NCBI RefSeq assembly: GCF_051131705.1
Contig: NZ_CP180316.1
Coordinates: 3,224,001 to 3,288,000, forward strand
From: Arthrobacter_M sp030063245
GTDB lineage: Bacteria > Actinomycetota > Actinomycetes > Actinomycetales > Micrococcaceae
DNA: 64,000 bases
Reading direction: 5' to 3'
The translations under genes were made by a program, and so were the position numbers. Shown in pieces: positions 52,467-61,283 of the stretch (its first letter is position 1; every line of letters starts with the position of its first letter). The notes beneath the pieces are model-generated. The model was given only the letters and a program-made list of their open reading frames with translations, searched no databases and had not been told where the DNA came from.

Positions 52467-54004
52467 GCGCCGACCTTCACCCGGGGATCCAGCGCGGCAT
52501 AGACCAGGTCGGCCAACAGATTGCAGGCCAGCGCCGTGATGGCCACAACCACGAAAAACGCCATCACAGGGTTCGGATCCACCTGGCGCAGACCGTCGAC
52601 GAACATTGAGCCCATTCCACGGTAAGAGAAAACACTTTCCGTGATCACCGCTCCGCCGATCAGTCCGCCGATATCAACGGCCGCGATGGTGGTCAGCGGC
52701 ATGAGCGCATTCCGGAAGGCGTGCCGCAGGACGACGGTGAACTCCGGCAGGCCCTTGGCCCGTGCCGTGCGGACGTAGTCCATGTTCATGACGTCCAGCA
52801 TCGAGGACCTCGCGTAGCGCGTGTAGGAGGCAATGGAGATCAGGACGAGCGCGGCGGTCGGCAGCAGAAGGTGAGTCATCCGGTCCAGGCCCGTGACCCA
52901 CAGGTCCCCCTCCAAGCCCGGCGTCGCGGCACCGATGGTGGCGATCGGGCGGCCGTGGATGCGGCTGTCGGAGAAGTACACGGGCCAGGCCTGCATAAAT
53001 CTGTCGATCAGAATTACCAGCCCCACCAGCAGACCCGTCAGTGACGCGGCCGTGATATTGCCCCGGCGGTCATCTCCCCCAAGCAGAAATCCGATCAGAA
53101 CTGCGGCCAGAATCGTGGCCGCGGCCAGCAGCACGATCATCAGCGACGTCGCCCGATCCAGCAGGCCCTGCACTGCAAAGTAGGAGGCCACCCCCGTTGC
53201 GGCGGCGGCAAATGCGGCGTAAAGCGCCCTGGTGTTGTGCAGGCCCGCGGTCAGCGCGGTGAAGCCGAAAGCTGCACCCGCTCCGGAGAGTGCGATCGCA
53301 ACGGGTCCGAGGCCGGGGGCGCTGAACCAGTCCGCGGCCGAAACGTAGGTCAAAACCGCAGCCGTCGCGGCGCCGGCCGAACCGCCCGCCACCATCCGGC
53401 GCCTGGCGCCGCCGCCGGCACCGAGAGCGGTGACCACGCAGACCACTGCGGCAATCAGCAGGACCGCGGCGGCCGGGATCCGGGGAGAACTGAGAAAGTT
53501 GTTGAAACCGATGGCGCCGTATTCCTTCAGCAGCACGGCGGCCCAGAAGACCGGCAGCGAAAAAAACAGAAAGGACAGGAACGTCACGCCGTAGTCAAGG
53601 GCGCTGCGCCGGCGCAGGGCGGTGACGATACCCAGCGTCACGCCAATGACCACGGCAAGCAGTGCGGCGGCGCTGACCAAAGACAGGGTCTGCACCATGG
53701 CCGTTCCCAATTGTTCTGTCACGGGCTGGCCCTGCAGGTTCTTGCCCAGATCGCAGGACCCGGCGAACGGAACCAGGCATCCTGCTGCCCCCCGGAGCCA
53801 GATAAAGTACCGCAGCGGCGCCGGAACGTTCAGGTGCAGCAGCTCCGTGCGCTGCGCGATGAGCTGCGGCCGGTTCGCGGACGTGCTGGACCGAAGCTCC
53901 TGCAGCGGATCCCCGGACGCAGCCGTCAGCAGGTACACGACGAAGGATGCGCCCAGCAGGATGAGCACGGCCGCGGAAACGCGCCGGACAAGATACGTCA
54001 CCAT
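52463..54004 (-). CDS. Peptide ABC transporter permease, DppB-like with large membrane insertion
   Basis: A 513-residue permease; the family is normally 305-340. The N-terminal MVTYLVRRVSAAVLILLGAS and the C-terminal core with EAA loop YVRTARAKGLPEFTVVLRHA and SVFSYRGMGSMFVDGLRQVD are canonical. Between about residues 165 and 335 lies an extra block of roughly five to six hydrophobic segments (e.g. AAVLLIAAVVCVVTALGAGG, SLMIVLLAAATILAAVLIGF). The insert falls in the loop before the EAA-bearing half. Second gene of the second peptide operon. Confidence 0.88.
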   Translation of the reverse strand: MVTYLVRRVSAAVLILLGASFVVYLLTAASGDPLQELRSSTSANRPQLIAQRTELLHLNVPAPLRYFIWLRGAAGCLVPFAGSCDLGKNLQGQPVTEQLGTAMVQTLSLVSAAALLAVVIGVTLGIVTALRRRSALDYGVTFLSFLFFSLPVFWAAVLLKEYGAIGFNNFLSSPRIPAAAVLLIAAVVCVVTALGAGGGARRRMVAGGSAGAATAAVLTYVSAADWFSAPGLGPVAIALSGAGAAFGFTALTAGLHNTRALYAAFAAAATGVASYFAVQGLLDRATSLMIVLLAAATILAAVLIGFLLGGDDRRGNITAASLTGLLVGLVILIDRFMQAWPVYFSDSRIHGRPIATIGAATPGLEGDLWVTGLDRMTHLLLPTAALVLISIASYTRYARSSMLDVMNMDYVRTARAKGLPEFTVVLRHAFRNALMPLTTIAAVDIGGLIGGAVITESVFSYRGMGSMFVDGLRQVDPNPVMAFFVVVAITALACNLLADLVYAALDPRVKVGA

Positions 54005-54079
54005 GTTTACGCCCCCTGCTGTTGCATCCGCGGTTGTGGCAACCCCTCCTGACGCCGCGCTGGCCCGAGCCAGGGTGCG

Positions 54080-55867
54080 CTACTTACGGGCCCACTGCCA
54101 GTAGTTCCACCAGACACCGGTCTGGCCGGCCATCGGCTTGATCCCTGTGACGGCGGAGCTGTAGGCCACCACCCCGGGTGGCTGGAACAATGGCAGCCCG
54201 TAGTCGGAGGACCAAATGATCTTATCGAGCTGAATGAGCAGGTCTGCCTGTTTTCCCATGTCATCGGTGACGATCAGTTGATCCATCAGCTTGTCTGCAT
54301 CGGCGTTGGAGAACTTGTTGTAGTTCGAGACGCTGCCGGAGCGGAATAGTTGCGGAATCTGGCTGACTCCGACTCCCGGACTGTTCCAGCCGAAGATGGC
54401 GGCGTCGTAGCTGCCGTCCCCCAGATGAGTGTTCCAGTCAGCCCCAAGGCCGCCGTCGACGACGTTGAAGCCTGCCTTGGCCGCCGAGTCCTTAATCAGC
54501 GTGAACGCATCGGCCCGATTGCTGTTGGCCTTGCTGTACATAATCCGCACCGTGGGCGTGGCCCCGTTGAGTAGCCTTTTGGCCCCTTCGATGTCAACAT
54601 CCACGAATGCCGCCGAGCCGTTGTTCTTGATCGAATCCGCATACTTTGGCTGTGCCGGAAGGAAGACCTGGGACTCCAGTGGCTTGGCCCCCGCATCCAG
54701 TTTTTGGATGATTTTGTTGACCAGGTCCTGCCGCGGGACTGTTTTGAGGAACGCTTCACGGACGTTCTGGTCAGCAAAGACACCGGTGAAGTTAAGGTCC
54801 AGATGATCATAGGAGAGCTGGTCGAACTGATTGAAGGAAACGCCCTGACCGGCCATGGCCTTCAGCTGGACCGCGCTGTCCGCGGCGGGCTGCGGCGCGA
54901 TGATGTCGGCTTCCTGGTTCTTCAGGGCGGCGACCTGCGCGGACGCGTCGGCAATGAACCGCACCATAATGCTGTCCAGGCTCGCGGCGGGTCCCCATTT
55001 ATAGTCGGTGTTCCGGCTGAGCGTCAGCGACTGGTCGGGGACGATGCCGGTGACGATGTACGGACCGTTGGAGAGGAAAACCGAGGTGTCCGTGGGCATC
55101 GTTTTGGTATCAAAACCTGTGTTCCAGTATTCGGCCACCTTGCGCAGATCGGCGTTGGGCGTTACCGGCTCGTCCGGATTGCCCTTGGGCACAGTCTTCA
55201 GGAGGCTGCTCAGAGCGGCGGCGTCCTTCAGCCCGGCCTTCTGCGCCACCGCATGCGCGGGAACGTCCACCGGCGAGCCGAAGACGACTTCCCAATCGGC
55301 AAATGGTTTCGTGTACTTGAGCGTCAGGGAACGCCCATTGTCGCCGATCTCCGGCAACTCAGTCATGGCCAGTCCGGCGGTGTCCCCGCCAAATTCGAAA
55401 TAGTGATTGCCCGCTAGGACATTGCCCTCTTTGTCCATCGTCGCGTCGTTGTAATAACCGGACTGGGCGGCCCAAGCCAGCATCAGGTCATTGGCATCAA
55501 CGGGCGCTCCGTCGGACCACTTAACGCCGTCATTAATGGTGTATCTGATCGTCAGCGGATTGTCGGAAATTTTCTCATATTTTCCGAACTTTTCGTTCTT
55601 AACGATGTTCAGTTTGTCGTCTATGTAGTTAAATCCCGTGTGCGTTGCATAGGCGATCTTGGAGTTAATGTCCGCACTGCCGGTACCGGTGTTGGGGTTG
55701 AAGGAGTTAAACGCATTCGTTTCCGCGACCACAGCAGTCCCGCCTGACACTGCGCCGCTGGTACTCGCGCTGGTGGTCACCGGACCTGGCGCGGCCGTAC
55801 ATCCACTCAACACGAGCATGGTTACCGCTGCCGCCCCCACGGCCTTAGAAACACGTCCGAAACGCAT
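54080..55867 (-). CDS. Peptide ABC transporter substrate-binding lipoprotein, second operon
   Basis: A 595-residue SBP_bac_5 protein. Signal peptide MRFGRVSKAVGAAAVTMLVL with lipobox SGCTAA, Cys near residue 24, strikingly similar to the signal of the paralogue at 47764-49410. Mature hallmarks include RYTINDGVKWSDGAPVDAND and a DppA-like final lobe. ATG at 55867 follows GGAGGAG; the longer frame to 55942 is not supported. First gene of the second peptide operon. Unlike the other binding-protein genes it has no strong hairpin behind it. Confidence 0.92.
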   Translation of the reverse strand: MRFGRVSKAVGAAAVTMLVLSGCTAAPGPVTTSASTSGAVSGGTAVVAETNAFNSFNPNTGTGSADINSKIAYATHTGFNYIDDKLNIVKNEKFGKYEKISDNPLTIRYTINDGVKWSDGAPVDANDLMLAWAAQSGYYNDATMDKEGNVLAGNHYFEFGGDTAGLAMTELPEIGDNGRSLTLKYTKPFADWEVVFGSPVDVPAHAVAQKAGLKDAAALSSLLKTVPKGNPDEPVTPNADLRKVAEYWNTGFDTKTMPTDTSVFLSNGPYIVTGIVPDQSLTLSRNTDYKWGPAASLDSIMVRFIADASAQVAALKNQEADIIAPQPAADSAVQLKAMAGQGVSFNQFDQLSYDHLDLNFTGVFADQNVREAFLKTVPRQDLVNKIIQKLDAGAKPLESQVFLPAQPKYADSIKNNGSAAFVDVDIEGAKRLLNGATPTVRIMYSKANSNRADAFTLIKDSAAKAGFNVVDGGLGADWNTHLGDGSYDAAIFGWNSPGVGVSQIPQLFRSGSVSNYNKFSNADADKLMDQLIVTDDMGKQADLLIQLDKIIWSSDYGLPLFQPPGVVAYSSAVTGIKPMAGQTGVWWNYWQWARK

Positions 55868-56083
55868 TTCTCCTCCTTGTGATTCTGCTATCGCGTCGAT
55901 CGGTTGGCGTGCACCCCGGGCAGCCTCGTGCCGAGCAGACACCTCGCGTCTGCCGCCTGCTGAAAGCCTAAACCGGATTCTCCGTTTGGCAGGCCCATAA
56001 GATGAAGCGCCGTGGCGTTGTTACCTAGATGTAGTGCATCCTGCCATCGTGATCGGGTAATGGACGGAATAAGAGGTCAGGAC

Positions 56084-56110
56084 GGTGGGCTCCCGGACCG
56101 GGAGCCCACC
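56084..56110. terminator. 13-base hairpin between the second peptide operon and ychF
   Basis: GGTGGGCTCCCGG (56084-56096) and CCGGGAGCCCACC (56098-56110) are exact inverse complements around a single base. In RNA the inner pairs would open to a small loop. It sits in a 570-base gap upstream of the second peptide operon, and its role is uncertain: it may end a transcript entering from the ychF side. Confidence 0.5.
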
Positions 56111-56191
56111 GAAGTTATCGATTCATTCTTAGGCCCGCTGACCCGGGCCGACGAACAGTTCATGCTGTGACTTCTGGAGGAATAAGGACTC

Positions 56192-56440
56192 ATGGCTGAG
56201 CCAAGACTGATGGGGGAACAAGGACTCATGGGTGAGCAAGGTTGGGAAAATCCCCCTGCCCCACACTGGCAGCATACCAGCGCCGCCAATCCCCATCTGT
56301 CGGAGCACCATCCGCGTCATCAGCGGGGCTGCCCATCCAAATTGTCCCGGGCTTGCAGCCTTGATAACCTGCGGCTACGCCAAAGAATATTTTGCTGCAG
56401 TCTGGTCATGCGGCGGTCTTGGACGATGTGGCGATTCTAG
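56192..56440 (+). CDS. Possible small ORF with hexapeptide repeats, unknown
   Basis: An 82-codon frame in the gap between the second peptide operon and ychF. GGAGG at 56176-56180 lies 11 bases before the ATG. The start reads MAEPRLMGEQGLMGEQGWEN: three 18-base units of the form M-x-E-x-x-L/W that differ at synonymous and conservative sites, which hints at coding selection. The rest is Arg/His/Cys-rich, resembles no family I know and runs 4 bases into the ychF 3' end. It may be a remnant 5' end of a lost gene. Weak support. Confidence 0.25.
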   Translation: MAEPRLMGEQGLMGEQGWENPPAPHWQHTSAANPHLSEHHPRHQRGCPSKLSRACSLDNLRLRQRIFCCSLVMRRSWTMWRF

Positions 56441-57522
56441 ACGTTAAAGCGGAACTCCACCACGTCGCCGTCGGCCATCACATACTCTTTGCCTTCGATC
56501 CTGACCTTGCCGCGGGACTTGGCCTCCGCCATCGTGCCCGCCGCCATCAGATCATCGAAGCTGACCACCTCGGCCTTGATGAAACCACGCTGAAAGTCCG
56601 TATGGATGACCCCGGCGGCCTGCGGCGCCGTGTCACCCCGACGGATGGTCCAGGCGCGCGTCTCTTTGGGGCCGGCCGTCAGATAGGTCTGCAGGCCCAG
56701 CGTGTGGAAGCCGACGCGGGCCAGCTGGTCCAGCCCGGATTCCTCCTGCCCGTTCAGCTCCAGCATTTCGCGGGCCTCGGCCTCGTCCAGTTCCACCAGA
56801 TCCGCTTCCAGCTTGGCGTCCAGGAAAATCGCGTCCGCGGGGGCAACCAGGGCGCGCAGCTCCGCCTGGCGTTCCGGGCTGCCCAGCACCGCGTCGTCGA
56901 CGTTGAAAACGTAGATGAACGGCTTGGCCGTCAACAGGCTCAGCTCGCTCAGGTATTCCGGCTCCAGCTTGTCGCTGGCGACCGAGGAGAAAATGGTGTC
57001 GCCGCGTTCCAGTACGGTCTGCGCCTTTTGAATGGCGGCGAGCTCCGCCGGCTCGCGCTGTTTGAGCTTCACGGCCTTCTCGATACGCGGGATGGCTTTT
57101 TCGATGGTCTGCAGATCAGCGAGAATCAGCTCTGTGTTGATGGTTTCCATGTCCGAGCGGGGATCAACCTTGCCGTCAACATGCACGACGTCGGGGTCAT
57201 CGAAAACGCGGATCACCTGGGCGATCGCCTCGGCTTCGCGGATGTTGGCCAGGAATTTGTTGCCCAGACCCTCGCCCTCGGAGGCGCCCTTGACGATCCC
57301 TGCGATGTCCACAAAGGACACCGTGGCCGGCAGCAGCCGCGCTGAGCTGAAGACCCCGGCGAGCTTTGCCAGCCGCGGGTCCGGGAGGCTGACGACGCCG
57401 ACATTCGGTTCGATCGTCGCGAACGGATAGTTCGCCGCGAGCACGTTGTTGCGCGTCAGCGCGTTGAATAGGGTTGATTTGCCGACGTTGGGCAGTCCGA
57501 CAATGCCAATAGTAAGAGCCAC
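56437..57522 (-). CDS. ychF: Obg-family GTPase/ATPase YchF
   Basis: A 361-residue redox-regulated ATPase that binds ribosomes. G1 GIVGLPNVGKSTLFNALTR (about 5-23), switch II VDIAGIVKGASEGEGLGNKF, the NVDD element in place of the usual NKxD, and a C-terminal TGS domain (RRGDTAPQAAGVIHTDFQRG) are all present. GTG at 57522 gives the conserved MALTIGIVGLPN start and family length; the frame extends upstream to 57618 but without conservation. Convergent neighbour on its 3' side is only the doubtful small ORF. Confidence 0.95.
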   Translation of the reverse strand: MALTIGIVGLPNVGKSTLFNALTRNNVLAANYPFATIEPNVGVVSLPDPRLAKLAGVFSSARLLPATVSFVDIAGIVKGASEGEGLGNKFLANIREAEAIAQVIRVFDDPDVVHVDGKVDPRSDMETINTELILADLQTIEKAIPRIEKAVKLKQREPAELAAIQKAQTVLERGDTIFSSVASDKLEPEYLSELSLLTAKPFIYVFNVDDAVLGSPERQAELRALVAPADAIFLDAKLEADLVELDEAEAREMLELNGQEESGLDQLARVGFHTLGLQTYLTAGPKETRAWTIRRGDTAPQAAGVIHTDFQRGFIKAEVVSFDDLMAAGTMAEAKSRGKVRIEGKEYVMADGDVVEFRFNV

Positions 57523-57698
57523 GGTATGCAATCCTACCGGCAGGGCCCTGGTCACGGCGCCAGTGCCGTCGCGGACACATAGATGAAGCAATTGGCGCCC
57601 ATGCCGCCCGGCGGCCATGGGCGCGAGGTGCGCATGGGCGCGAAGTGCGACATCGATGCTTTCGTGAAACTGTCGGTGCGGCGTGCGAAGGTAATTAC

Positions 57699-58928
57699 AT
57701 GGATGGATTCGCGGTTTTGCTGGCAGCTTTGATGCTTCTGATCGGCCTGATGGTCGGAGCCGCCGTCGCGGCTGTGCACTTCCGCCGGCGGCTGGCAGCG
57801 TCGGAGGAGGATTTCGACGGCGTGAGCTCGCGGCTGGGGCAGGTCACCGCGGAGCTCGCGGGTGCCGACGCCGAGCGCAGGCTGCTGGGGACGGCGAACC
57901 GCGCGTTGGGTGAACGCCAGGCCACTGACGCCTCCGTGCTTAACGCCTTGGGACCGGTGGCGGAGAAACTCTCGGAGGTGCAGCGGCAGGTGGGGCTGTT
58001 GGAGCGGGACCGCGTGGAACAGTACGGTCAGCTGGCCCAGCAGCTTCGGGATGCCAAGGACGCGGATGCGCAGCTGCTGCTGACCACGACGTCACTTGCC
58101 TCCGCGCTGAGGTCCAACAGCGCGCGTGGAAAGTGGGGCGAGGTGCAGTTGCGGCGAGTAGTGGAAGCCGCCGGCATGCTGGCGCACGTGGACTTCACCG
58201 AGCAGGTCCACACGGCCACCGCGGACGGAATCAGCCGCCCGGACATGGTGGTGCGGCTGCCGGGTAATAAGGAACTGGTCCTGGACGCAAAGGTGCCGCT
58301 GTCCGCGTACCTGCAGGCACACGAAAACTCCGGGCTGTCCGGTCCCGCCAGCGGTGCGCACGGATCCGCGGCGGACACCGCCGGCGCAGCGCTCAACTCC
58401 GAGGAACTGCTCCTGCGCCATGTCAAGGCACTGAAGGCGCACGTGGATGCACTGGCGGGAAAAAGGTACTGGGAAGCGGGGGCGAACACTCCGGAGCTGG
58501 TCATCTGCTTCGTGCCTGCCGAATCGATCCTTTCGTCGGCCCTGCTGACGGATCCGGCGCTGCTGGACTATGCCATCACCCGCAATGTCGTGCTGGCCTC
58601 CCCCATCAGCCTGCTCGCCATTCTCAAAGCCGTGGCCTTCAGCTGGCGCCAGGATGTACTGACCGAGAGCGCCAAGGAACTTTTCGAGCTCTCCAGCTCC
58701 CTCTATACCCGTCTCGGCACACTTGGCGACAACGTGGGGAAACTCGGCTCTTCGCTCAAGTCCTCAGTGGACCGCTACAACGCGCTGGTGGGAACGCTGG
58801 AGGCCCGCGTGCTCCCCACCGCCCGCAAACTGAACTCGCTGGATGCGGACACGCTGGCGGCGCCGTCCCAGGTTGACGTCTCACCGCGCTCGCTCAGCGC
58901 CCCCGAACTCACGGCAGACATCCGTTAG
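57699..58928 (+). CDS. rmuC: DNA recombination protein RmuC
   Basis: A 409-residue protein with an N-terminal membrane anchor (AVLLAALMLLIGLMVGAAVA, ~5-24), a coiled coil (~30-130) and the RmuC nuclease-like domain (LRSNSARGKWGEVQLRRVVE, DMVVRLPGNKELVLDAKVPL, VLASPISLLAILKAVAFSWR). It limits genome rearrangement in E. coli. ATG at 57699 with GAAGG upstream chosen over an earlier in-frame GTG. Divergent from ychF; convergent with ispH. Confidence 0.92.
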   Translation: MDGFAVLLAALMLLIGLMVGAAVAAVHFRRRLAASEEDFDGVSSRLGQVTAELAGADAERRLLGTANRALGERQATDASVLNALGPVAEKLSEVQRQVGLLERDRVEQYGQLAQQLRDAKDADAQLLLTTTSLASALRSNSARGKWGEVQLRRVVEAAGMLAHVDFTEQVHTATADGISRPDMVVRLPGNKELVLDAKVPLSAYLQAHENSGLSGPASGAHGSAADTAGAALNSEELLLRHVKALKAHVDALAGKRYWEAGANTPELVICFVPAESILSSALLTDPALLDYAITRNVVLASPISLLAILKAVAFSWRQDVLTESAKELFELSSSLYTRLGTLGDNVGKLGSSLKSSVDRYNALVGTLEARVLPTARKLNSLDADTLAAPSQVDVSPRSLSAPELTADIR

Positions 58929-58995
58929 CCCACGTAACTTCGGGTCAGCCGGCCCTGCCGCCGTCGTGCCTCAACCCCGTCAACCCAACCAGGCC

Positions 58996-59036
58996 GCAGC
59001 ACCTGTACTCAAACCGCGGTTGGCTGCGGGTGCTGC
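58996..59036. terminator. Weak hairpin between rmuC and ispH
   Basis: GCAGCACC (58996-59003) and GGTGCTGC (59029-59036) pair over 8 bases with a 25-base loop that contains a smaller pairing (AACCGCGGTT). It lies between convergent genes, 3 bases from the ispH stop. Confidence 0.4.
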
Positions 59037-59039
59037 TAC

Positions 59040-60125
59040 CTAGTTCGACGGGCGGGTGCCTCTGCCCCCCAGGGCATGGCTGGTGTCGCCGGCGGCCTTC
59101 AGGGTGGCGCGCAGTTCCTTCGGCAGGGAGAACAACAGATCCTCTTCGGCCGTCACAATTTCCTCAACGTCCGCATAACCATAGTCAGCCAGCAGGCGCA
59201 GCACGTCCTGCACGAGGATCTCGGGCACCGATGCGCCGCTGGTGACACCCACCGTGGCGACGCCCTCGAACCAGCGCTCGTCCACCTCGTTGGCAAAGTC
59301 CACCCGGTATGAGGCCAGGGCGCCGTATTCCAAGGCAACCTCCACCAGCCGCACCGAGTTGGAGGAATTTGCCGAGCCGACGACGATCACCAGATCGGCG
59401 CGGGGGGAAATGTTTTTGATGGCCACCTGGCGGTTAGTGGTGGCGTAACAGATGTCATCGCTGGGAGGATCCTGCAGCGTGGGGAAACGTTCCTTGAGCA
59501 GCCGGACTGTTTCCATCGTCTCGTCCACGCTCAACGTCGTCTGGGACAGCCAGATGACCTTTTCCGGGTCGCGTACCTGGACTTTGTCCACCTCATGGGG
59601 GCCGTTGACGATCTGGATATGCTCGGGTGCTTCACCGGCGGTGCCCTCGACCTCTTCGTGGCCTTCATGGCCGATCAGCAGGATGTCAAAGTCGTCCTTG
59701 GCGAAGCGCACCGCTTCCCGGTGGACTTTCGTCACCAGCGGGCACGTGGCATCAATGGTGCGCAACCCGCGGTCGGCCGCGGAGGCGACGACGGCCGGCG
59801 ACACACCATGCGCGGAGAAGACCACCAGTGCGCCCTCGGGAACCTCCTCGTTCTCGTCCACAAAAATGGCGCCCTTGGCCTCCAGGGTGCTGACTACGTG
59901 CACGTTGTGCACGATCTGCTTGCGCACGTAGACTGGCGGCCCGTAGTGCTCCAGGGCTTTTTCCACCGCTATGACGGCCCTGTCGACGCCGGCACAATAG
60001 CCCCGCGGGGCGGCAAGCAGAACCCGCCTGGGACCGTCGACCGGCGAGGCGGCCGCGACGTCTGAAGGCGTTCGCCGTCGGCGCGGAACAATGGGCATCG
60101 GGACAGAAACGGCGGTGCTGATCAT
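59040..60125 (-). CDS. ispH: 4-hydroxy-3-methylbut-2-enyl diphosphate reductase
   Basis: A 361-residue Fe-S enzyme, last step of the non-mevalonate isoprenoid pathway. Cluster cysteines are in APRGYCAGVDRAV (about 39-51), DATCPLVTKVHREA and DICYATTNRQVAIK. ETMETVRLLKERFP and SSNSVRLVEVA are conserved. N-terminus is ~30 residues longer than the minimal enzyme, Arg-rich; an internal ATG at residue 10 is possible. Neighbours xseA/xseB, ychF and rmuC match the order around lytB2 in mycobacteria. Confidence 0.95.
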   Translation of the reverse strand: MISTAVSVPMPIVPRRRRTPSDVAAASPVDGPRRVLLAAPRGYCAGVDRAVIAVEKALEHYGPPVYVRKQIVHNVHVVSTLEAKGAIFVDENEEVPEGALVVFSAHGVSPAVVASAADRGLRTIDATCPLVTKVHREAVRFAKDDFDILLIGHEGHEEVEGTAGEAPEHIQIVNGPHEVDKVQVRDPEKVIWLSQTTLSVDETMETVRLLKERFPTLQDPPSDDICYATTNRQVAIKNISPRADLVIVVGSANSSNSVRLVEVALEYGALASYRVDFANEVDERWFEGVATVGVTSGASVPEILVQDVLRLLADYGYADVEEIVTAEEDLLFSLPKELRATLKAAGDTSHALGGRGTRPSN

Positions 60126-60185
60126 GCTCCCATTCTACGTGGTGGCCCACAACGAGCCCTCCGCGAGGCCAAACCCTCGTCCCGT

Positions 60186-60256
60186 CATCGACCGTTAGCG
60201 CCGCGCCGCCGTCGACCTTAACGCCGCATCGCCGTCGACCGTTGGCGCTGCATCAC
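60186..60256. repeat. Three imperfect 23-24-base tandem repeats
   Basis: Units start at 60186, 60210 and 60233 with the shared core CGTCGACC-TT-GCGC-GC. They fill the 138-base gap between ispH and the next gene. No coding or hairpin role is evident. Confidence 0.65.
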
Positions 60257-60263
60257 TGCCCGG

Positions 60264-61100
60264 TCAGCGCCGCGAGAAAATGCGTCCCAGGCCACCGGCC
60301 ACGACCAGCACCCCGGCCCCGGCGAGCACGATGCCGATCCACTGGCCGAAGCTGGCGATGGAAGCCATGACGAACTGCTGTTTGAAAAGTTCCGCGACGT
60401 CATTGCCGCTGGTGCTGGCCAGTACCGTCTCCACGACGCGGTCCATCGCCAGCTTCCATAGGCCAGCGACCACGGCCAGGCCGATCCCCGCGAGCAGGAT
60501 GGTCGTGGAACGCCGCCGCGCAATAACCAGGGCGAGCAGCAGCGCCAGCAGCGCTCCACCGGCCAGCCAGTACCCCAGGGGAGCGAATGTGGCCAATTTG
60601 ACGATGGCCGACCGCTGCTCCGGTTGGCCAACCTCGATCAGAACCTGCTCCGGCGCAGTCACCTGGCTGCCGAGTCCCGCCGCGACCTTCAGCTCCACCA
60701 GACCCAGCAGCGGGGCAGTATCCAGTGTCAACCGGTCCCGCCCGCTGACCTGCTGCCCATCCGACGGGGTGGCCGCAACGGTGAGCCGATGACTGCGGCG
60801 GAGGGTCTCCGTCCACGCGGCCGGATACCCCGGGTCCGAGCTGAGGGCGTGCGTCGCCGATTCGATGATGGGTTGAACGAACGCCAGCACTCCGGAGTCA
60901 AGCTTGAGCTGCGAGGACAATGTCTTCGCGGTCGCATCAGCGAGCGCCTTCTGGAACTTGGCATCGGAGCCCAGCGGTGCGGCCATCGCGACGAAGCCTG
61001 ATTCCTGCACGACATTCCGGTCAGCCCAGATGGCCGGAACGGACACGGCCGTCAGTGCCAGGGTCAGCAGCACCATAATCGCCGCGAAAAAACTACGCAT
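60264..61100 (-). CDS. Conserved membrane protein, extracytoplasmic domain between membrane helices
   Basis: A 278-residue protein: one N-terminal helix (AAIMVLLTLALTAVSVPAIW), an external domain of ~150 residues beginning ADRNVVQESGFVAMAAPLGS, then three helices (YWLAGGALLALLLALVIARR, TTILLAGIGLAVVAGLWKLA and the last near IVLAGAGVLVVAGGLG). The ATG at 61100 follows GGGAGAC. I recognise it as a type common in Arthrobacter relatives but without assigned function. Divergent from xseA. Confidence 0.7.
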   Translation of the reverse strand: MRSFFAAIMVLLTLALTAVSVPAIWADRNVVQESGFVAMAAPLGSDAKFQKALADATAKTLSSQLKLDSGVLAFVQPIIESATHALSSDPGYPAAWTETLRRSHRLTVAATPSDGQQVSGRDRLTLDTAPLLGLVELKVAAGLGSQVTAPEQVLIEVGQPEQRSAIVKLATFAPLGYWLAGGALLALLLALVIARRRSTTILLAGIGLAVVAGLWKLAMDRVVETVLASTSGNDVAELFKQQFVMASIASFGQWIGIVLAGAGVLVVAGGLGRIFSRR

Positions 61101-61283
61101 CTGTCTCCCATGAAGTGACCTGTCAGGCGATAACTGTATCTGCCGCTGCTGCAAAGGGCCGCTTTTCGACGGCGGAGAAGCCGACCGCGCCGCTGTGGAG
61201 GCGACATCGAGGTGCTGTGGATGTGTCGATGGTCGGGTCCATGATGTGGTTAGAGTGGAAATGTGAATGTGGAGGTAAGGCCT

